Under the pieces are notes generated by a model. The model was not told where the DNA came from, did not search any database, and was given only the letters and a program-made list of their open reading frames with translations. This document shows, one piece after another, positions 15,752 through 19,112 of a stretch of 19,112 nt of DNA. Both the position numbers and the translations under genes were made by a program. Source of the DNA: JBBKXP01 sp038251315 (GTDB lineage: Bacteria > Pseudomonadota > Alphaproteobacteria > Rhodobacterales > Rhodobacteraceae); NCBI GenBank assembly GCA_038251315.1, contig JBBSBK010000073.1, positions 1-19,112 on the forward strand, written 5' to 3'. Position 1 is the stretch's first letter. Every line of letters begins with the position of its first letter.

Positions 15752-15758
15752 AGAGTTC

Positions 15759-15790
15759 GGGGACCCCTCCTCCTCCCAGAATGGGGCCCT
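15759..15790 (+). ncRNA. CcsR-like hairpin 1
   Basis: Arms GGGGACCCC and GGGGCCCT pair through CCCC/GGGG, with an A-C mismatch and then G-C, G-C and G-U. The loop holds a slightly longer C/T run, CCTCCTCCTCCC (15766-15777), three bases longer than the other motifs. It begins eight bases after the DUF1127 stop, so folding or cleavage here would define the 3' end of the mRNA. Confidence 0.8.
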
Positions 15791-15796
15791 GAAATA

Positions 15797-15832
15797 CCGC
15801 CACACGCCCACCTCCTCCCGGGCAAATGGCGG
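15797..15832 (+). ncRNA. CcsR-like hairpin 2
   Basis: An outer stem CCGCCA/TGGCGG (15797-15802 and 15827-15832) and an inner stem GCCC/GGGC (15806-15809 and 15820-15823) are separated by a 3+3 internal loop. The apical loop contains CCTCCTCCC at 15811-15819. Confidence 0.85.
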
Positions 15833-15839
15833 CAAAGGT

Positions 15840-15869
15840 GGCGGCGTCCACCTCCTCTCGGACGCCGCC
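15840..15869 (+). ncRNA. CcsR-like hairpin 3 (variant motif, very strong stem)
   Basis: A perfect 10-bp stem GGCGGCGTCC/GGACGCCGCC (15840-15849 and 15860-15869) presents CCTCCTCTC (15851-15859), one substitution from the shared motif. It is followed by GCTTTCATCTTT, which could act as an internal terminator or mark a processing boundary. Confidence 0.8.
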
Positions 15870-15918
15870 GCTTTCATCTTTACCGCTGTGACCGGCCTCG
15901 CCGGCAGGGCGTGACCTG

Positions 15919-15955
15919 GACGACCCGCTCCACCTCCTCCCGGAGTATGGCCGTC
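15919..15955 (+). ncRNA. CcsR-like hairpin 4
   Basis: The inner stem CTCC/GGAG (15928-15931 and 15942-15945) carries CCTCCTCCC at 15933-15941. Outer pairing GACG/CGTC (15919-15922 and 15952-15955) is possible across an asymmetric internal loop. This is the weakest stem of the six. Confidence 0.72.
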
Positions 15956-15968
15956 ATTAGGACCAAGG

Positions 15969-16002
15969 CACGGATCATCGACCTCCTCCCCGAGGATCCG
16001 TG
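15969..16002 (+). ncRNA. CcsR-like hairpin 5
   Basis: An 8-bp outer stem CACGGATC/GATCCGTG (15969-15976 and 15995-16002) is followed, after one A-G mismatch, by TCG/CGA (15978-15980 and 15991-15993). The loop holds CCTCCTCCC at 15982-15990. The arm sequences are unrelated to those of the other hairpins, so the loop alone is conserved. Confidence 0.85.
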
Positions 16003-16011
16003 AGAAAAGAG

Positions 16012-16052
16012 CGGCGGCGCCCACCTCCTCCCGGGCGTCGCCGTTTCTTTTT
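16012..16052 (+). terminator. CcsR-like hairpin 6 doubling as intrinsic terminator
   Basis: An 11-bp stem CGGCGGCGCCC/GGGCGTCGCCG (16012-16022 and 16033-16043, one G-U pair) with CCTCCTCCC in the loop (16024-16032) is followed directly by TTTCTTTTT (16044-16052). This is a textbook Rho-independent terminator whose loop also carries the anti-SD motif, closing the DUF1127-sRNA transcription unit. Confidence 0.88.
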
Positions 16053-16081
16053 GCGGGGTGGTTGCAGACGTATTGCGCCCC

Positions 16082-16702
16082 ATGTCAGATGCGCCCATGA
16101 CCTTTGCCATTCTCAGCGCCCTCGTCGGTTTCGCCTTCGTGTCGTCGATCACACCGGGGCCGAACAACATGCTGCTGCTCGCCTCCGGGGCGAATTTCGG
16201 CTTTCGGCGCACGGTGCCACATATGCTGGGCATCAGCGTGGGACATTCGTTCATGGTAATTCTGCTGGGGGCAGGACTTGTGCAGGTGTTCGACGCCTTT
16301 CCGGCGATCCTGACCGTGATGAAGGTTCTGGCAGTCGTCTATCTGCTGTATCTTGCGTGGAAGATCGCCAATGCCGCGCCCAAGTCCCCTGATGCCCCCG
16401 ACACGGCCGGGCGGCCGTTCACCTTCCTGCAAGCCGCCGGCTTTCAATGGGTGAATCCAAAGGCGTGGTTCATGGCGCTGACGGCAATCACCGTATACGC
16501 AACCGCACACGATCTGCGCAGTGTCGTGATCGTTGCACTGGTTTTCGCCTGCACCAACTTGCCCTCGATCACGGTCTGGACAGTGCTGGGCCAGCAGATG
16601 CGGCGGTTTCTGACCAACCCGGCGCGGTTGCGGGCGTTCAACATGACGATGGCGCTGCTGCTGGTGGCATCGCTCTGGCCGATCCTGCGGCATCCCGTCT
16701 GA
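16082..16702 (+). CDS. LysE family translocator (amino acid/metabolite exporter)
   Basis: This 206-residue protein of the LysE/RhtB superfamily exports amino acids or related small molecules across the inner membrane; its substrate cannot be told. It has about six hydrophobic helices and the family N-terminal motif SSITPGPNN (21-29) followed by a GAxFGFRRT-type loop and LGISVGHS. The frame runs upstream to 16058, into DNA right behind the terminator, so I start at MSDAPMTF (16082); the ATG at 16097 is an alternative. Neither start has a strong ribosome binding site. Only 29 bases separate it from the sRNA terminator, so expression may depend on readthrough or on a promoter within the array. 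It is convergent with uvrD. Confidence 0.88.
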   Translation: MSDAPMTFAILSALVGFAFVSSITPGPNNMLLLASGANFGFRRTVPHMLGISVGHSFMVILLGAGLVQVFDAFPAILTVMKVLAVVYLLYLAWKIANAAPKSPDAPDTAGRPFTFLQAAGFQWVNPKAWFMALTAITVYATAHDLRSVVIVALVFACTNLPSITVWTVLGQQMRRFLTNPARLRAFNMTMALLLVASLWPILRHPV

Positions 16703-16774
16703 TCAATCAGCTTCTTTGGTCCCTTAAACTCCCGCCGGAGGCTCTGCGATCAGCCCAGGACGCCGCATTTTCGG

Positions 16775-19105
16775 CTAAAACGGCACCTCGCCCGCTTGCA
16801 CTGCCCCGACGACAAACCGCGCGACCACGTGTTTTGCCCCGGCCACGTCGAATTCAATCTCAAGCTTGTCACCCTCGATCCCCATCACCTCGCCATAACC
16901 GAATTTCTGATGGAACACCCGGTCGCCAAGGGTGAACGCGCTGACCGCCGCCAGGTCGATTGTCATGTTGCGCGCCTCGGAAGGTTGCCCCATGCCGCGT
17001 GCCTTTGACCGCGCTTGAAGGCGTTTCCAGCCGGGCGAATTATACCCATCCGCCTCGGCCACGCGGCGGTGCAGGTCTGAATGCAGCCCGTCGCTCGCCG
17101 GGTTGGCCTGCGCCGCCATTCCCGCCGCACCAAATCCGCCGCCATACAGACCCGGTGGTGTCAGCACCTCGACATGATCGGCGGGCAATTCGTCGATAAA
17201 GCGGCTCGGCATCGCCGATTGCCATTGGCCATAGACGCGGCGGTTGGCGGCAAAACTGATCGTGCAAATCTCCTCGGCGCGGGTGATCCCGACGTAGGCA
17301 AGGCGGCGTTCTTCTTCCAGCCCCTTCAACCCGCTTTCGTCCATACTGCGTTGGCTCGGGAACAGCCCATCCTCCCATCCCGGCAGGAACACCGCCGGAA
17401 ACTCCAGCCCCTTGGCCGCGTGCAGGGTCATGATGCTGACCTTCTCGCCCGCCTCTTCGGTTTCGTTGTCCATGATGAGGCTGACGTGTTCCAGAAACCC
17501 TTGCAGATTCTCGAAGTTTTCCAGCGCCTTGACCAGTTCCTTGAGGTTTTCCAGCCGCCCCGGTGCTTCGGGCGTCTTGTCGTTCTGCCAGTGACCGGTG
17601 TAGCCGCTTTCGTCCAGGATCATCTCGGCCAGTTCGACATGGGTGTCCGCCTCGGCTACGACCTGACCGTGCCAGCGGTCCAGCCCGTGCACCAGTTGCA
17701 TCAGTTCGGCCAATCCCTTGCCGCTAAGCTGCCGTTCGGTACAGACGATCCGCGCGCCTTCGACAAGTGACACGCCGTTGTGCCGCGCAGCCTTCTGGAT
17801 GGTCTGCACTGCCTTGTCGCCCAGCCCGCGTTTGGGCGTGTTCACGATCCGCTCGAACGCCAGATCGTCGTCGGGCGACACGGCGAGGCGAAAATAAGCC
17901 ATCGCATCCCGGATTTCGAGCCGTTCGTAGAACCTTGGCCCGCCGATCACCCGGTAGGGTAGACCGATGGTCAGGAACCGATCCTCGAACGCCCGCATCT
18001 GGTGGCTGGCGCGGACCAGAATCGCCATCGAATCCAGCCCGATCGCGTCCATGCGACGGGTGCCGCGCTGCATCGCCTCGACCTCTTCGCCGATCCAGCG
18101 GGCCTCCTCCTCGCCGTCCCAATGACCAATAAGGCGCAGTTTCTCTCCGTCGGTCGCTTCGGTCCACAACGTCTTGCCCAGCCGCCCCTTGTTGCCGGCA
18201 ATCACGCCCGATGCGGCGGCAAGGATATGCGGGGTCGAGCGGTAATTCTGTTCCAGCCGGATCACCGTGGCACCCGGAAAATCCGCCTCGAACCGCAGGA
18301 TATTGCCCACCTCGGCGCCGCGCCAGCCATAGATCGACTGGTCGTCGTCGCCCACACAGCAGATATTCTTGTGATCCGCCGCGAGCAGCCGCAGCCACAG
18401 GTATTGGGCGACGTTGGTATCCTGATATTCGTCCACAAGGATGTAGCGGAACCAGCGTTGGTATTGTTTCAAAACGTCGTCGTGGGTCTGGAATATCGTC
18501 ACGACATGCAACAGCAGATCGCCGAAATCGGTGGCGTTCAAATCGCGCAAGCGGGCCTGATAGGCGGCGTAAAGCTCGACCCCCTTGTGATCGAACGCGC
18601 CGCTTTCGGACACAGGCACCTTGTCGGGCGTCCAGGCCCGGTTTTTCCAGTTGTCAATGATCCCGGCCAGCATCCGCGCAGGCCAGCGTTTGTCGTCGAT
18701 GTTGGACGCGGCCAGCAGTTGTTTCAGCAGCCTGATCTGGTCGTCGGTGTCCAGAATGGTGAAATTGCTTTTCAGCCCGACCAGTTCGGCGTGGCGGCGC
18801 AACAGCTTGACGCAGATCGAATGGAAGGTGCCCAGCCACGGCATCCCCTCGACCGCCTCGCCCAATAGCCCACCAATACGCGACTTCATTTCGCGCGCGG
18901 CCTTGTTGGTGAATGTGACGGCCAGGATTTCGTTGGGCCGCGCGGTGCCTGTGGTAAGCAAATGCGCAATGCGGCAGGTCAGCGCCTTGGTCTTGCCCGT
19001 GCCCGCGCCCGCCAGCATCAGGACAGGCCCGTTCAAGGCCTCGACTGCCGCGCGTTGTGCCGGGTTCAAGCCGCTGAAATAGTCGGCCGTCGCAGGCCGT
19101 GCCAT
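16775..19105 (-). CDS. uvrD: ATP-dependent DNA helicase UvrD/PcrA (N-terminus possibly cut by window end)
   Basis: This is an SF1A 3'-5' helicase used in nucleotide excision repair, mismatch repair and clearing of stalled complexes. From the ATG at 19105 it is 776 residues. Helicase motifs in order are Q motif LNPAQRAAV (13-21), Walker A GAGTGKTK (33-40), Walker B DEYQDTN (224-230), DDDQSIYGWRGA (252-263), QNYRST (285-290) and TLHAAKGLEF in the 2A region. A C-terminal Tudor-like tail contains VFHQKFGYGEVMGIEGD, the segment used by PcrA/UvrD to contact RNA polymerase. The frame stays open upstream of the ATG to the window edge and roseobacter homologues often carry extra N-terminal residues, so the true start may be outside. 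Confidence 0.95.
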   Translation of the reverse strand: MARPATADYFSGLNPAQRAAVEALNGPVLMLAGAGTGKTKALTCRIAHLLTTGTARPNEILAVTFTNKAAREMKSRIGGLLGEAVEGMPWLGTFHSICVKLLRRHAELVGLKSNFTILDTDDQIRLLKQLLAASNIDDKRWPARMLAGIIDNWKNRAWTPDKVPVSESGAFDHKGVELYAAYQARLRDLNATDFGDLLLHVVTIFQTHDDVLKQYQRWFRYILVDEYQDTNVAQYLWLRLLAADHKNICCVGDDDQSIYGWRGAEVGNILRFEADFPGATVIRLEQNYRSTPHILAAASGVIAGNKGRLGKTLWTEATDGEKLRLIGHWDGEEEARWIGEEVEAMQRGTRRMDAIGLDSMAILVRASHQMRAFEDRFLTIGLPYRVIGGPRFYERLEIRDAMAYFRLAVSPDDDLAFERIVNTPKRGLGDKAVQTIQKAARHNGVSLVEGARIVCTERQLSGKGLAELMQLVHGLDRWHGQVVAEADTHVELAEMILDESGYTGHWQNDKTPEAPGRLENLKELVKALENFENLQGFLEHVSLIMDNETEEAGEKVSIMTLHAAKGLEFPAVFLPGWEDGLFPSQRSMDESGLKGLEEERRLAYVGITRAEEICTISFAANRRVYGQWQSAMPSRFIDELPADHVEVLTPPGLYGGGFGAAGMAAQANPASDGLHSDLHRRVAEADGYNSPGWKRLQARSKARGMGQPSEARNMTIDLAAVSAFTLGDRVFHQKFGYGEVMGIEGDKLEIEFDVAGAKHVVARFVVGAVQAGEVPF

Positions 19106-19112
19106 CGCCTGA

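Larger units (their letters stand above)
15759..16052 (+). ncRNA. ccsR: CcsR/'cuckoo'-type sRNA array, six anti-SD hairpins
   Basis: Six successive stem-loops follow the DUF1127 stop codon, each displaying CCTCCTCCC (one copy CCTCCTCTC) in its loop between different but self-complementary arms. CCUCCU is the anti-Shine-Dalgarno sequence of 16S rRNA, so the loops can pair with G/A-rich ribosome binding sites. The known equivalents are CcsR1-4 of R. sphaeroides (cuckoo RNA family of Rhodobacterales), processed from a transcript shared with the DUF1127 gene and induced by stress. The array may consist of two blocks. Hairpins 1-3 end in a very strong stem followed by CTTTCATCTTT. Hairpins 4-6 end in a strong stem with TTTCTTTTT. 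A motif-free hairpin (CCGGC/GCCGG, 15892-15904) lies between the blocks. Processing sites cannot be read from the sequence. Confidence 0.88.

Noticed and set aside
15769..16032. Repeated 9-mer with intervals resembling a CRISPR array
   Set aside because: The repeat is only 9 bases, spacing is irregular, each copy sits in a hairpin loop with its own complementary arms, and no cas gene is near.
18104..18114. Another CCTCCTCC-type run inside uvrD
   Set aside because: It encodes a glutamate run on the minus strand (GEEEARWIGE) and has no hairpin around it; unrelated to the sRNA motifs.

Overview
The window is GC-rich and reads as part of an alphaproteobacterial chromosome, most probably a Rhodobacteraceae/Roseobacter-type member of the Rhodobacterales. 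The grounds are protein style, the order of the cell-wall cluster, a DUF1127 gene followed by CCUCCUCCC hairpins, and a very long structured leader before mraZ. The last two are known features of Rhodobacter sphaeroides and its relatives.

From 1 to about 13.5 kb lies the 5' half of the division and cell wall (dcw) cluster, transcribed on the minus strand: mraZ, rsmH, ftsL, ftsI, murE, murF, mraY, murD, ftsW, murG and murC (cut by the window start). Most junctions abut or lie within a few bases of each other, so this is essentially one long operon. Together the genes make UDP-MurNAc-pentapeptide (MurC, E, F, D), lipid I and lipid II (MraY, MurG) and the septal polymerase/transpeptidase pair (FtsW, FtsI with FtsL). 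MurE carries the DNPR signature of meso-diaminopimelate enzymes. The cluster is interrupted between murD and ftsW by an oppositely oriented flavoprotein gene (HI0933-like) and a small membrane-protein ORF in more AT-rich DNA.

From 13514 to 14190 no protein gene is credible. The mraZ-proximal part holds a minus-strand promoter (-10 TAAAAT) overlapped by three 10-bp-phased repeats that look like a MraZ operator. It is followed by a structured leader of about 290 nt ending in an intrinsic terminator just before mraZ. This matches the UpsM sRNA/leader arrangement described for R. sphaeroides. The distal part holds a palindrome with three GANTC sites.

From 14191 to 15264 is an Mrp/ApbC-type Fe-S carrier ATPase (minus strand). 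Divergent from it is a 72-residue DUF1127 protein (CcaF1-like), followed within 8 nt by six consecutive hairpins, each presenting CCUCCUCCC or a near variant in its loop; the last is an intrinsic terminator. This is a CcsR ('cuckoo') sRNA array carrying anti-Shine-Dalgarno loops. A LysE-family exporter starts 30 bp after the terminator, and a UvrD/PcrA helicase (minus strand, possibly clipped at its N-terminus) ends the window.

The strongest candidates for unusual biology are the two RNA elements: the six-hairpin CcsR-like array with its DUF1127 partner, and the UpsM-like attenuated leader with a candidate MraZ operator. Both belong to known but narrow families. The six-hairpin count and the particular layout may be new. 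All coordinates and motifs were read by eye; no searches or folding programs were run.
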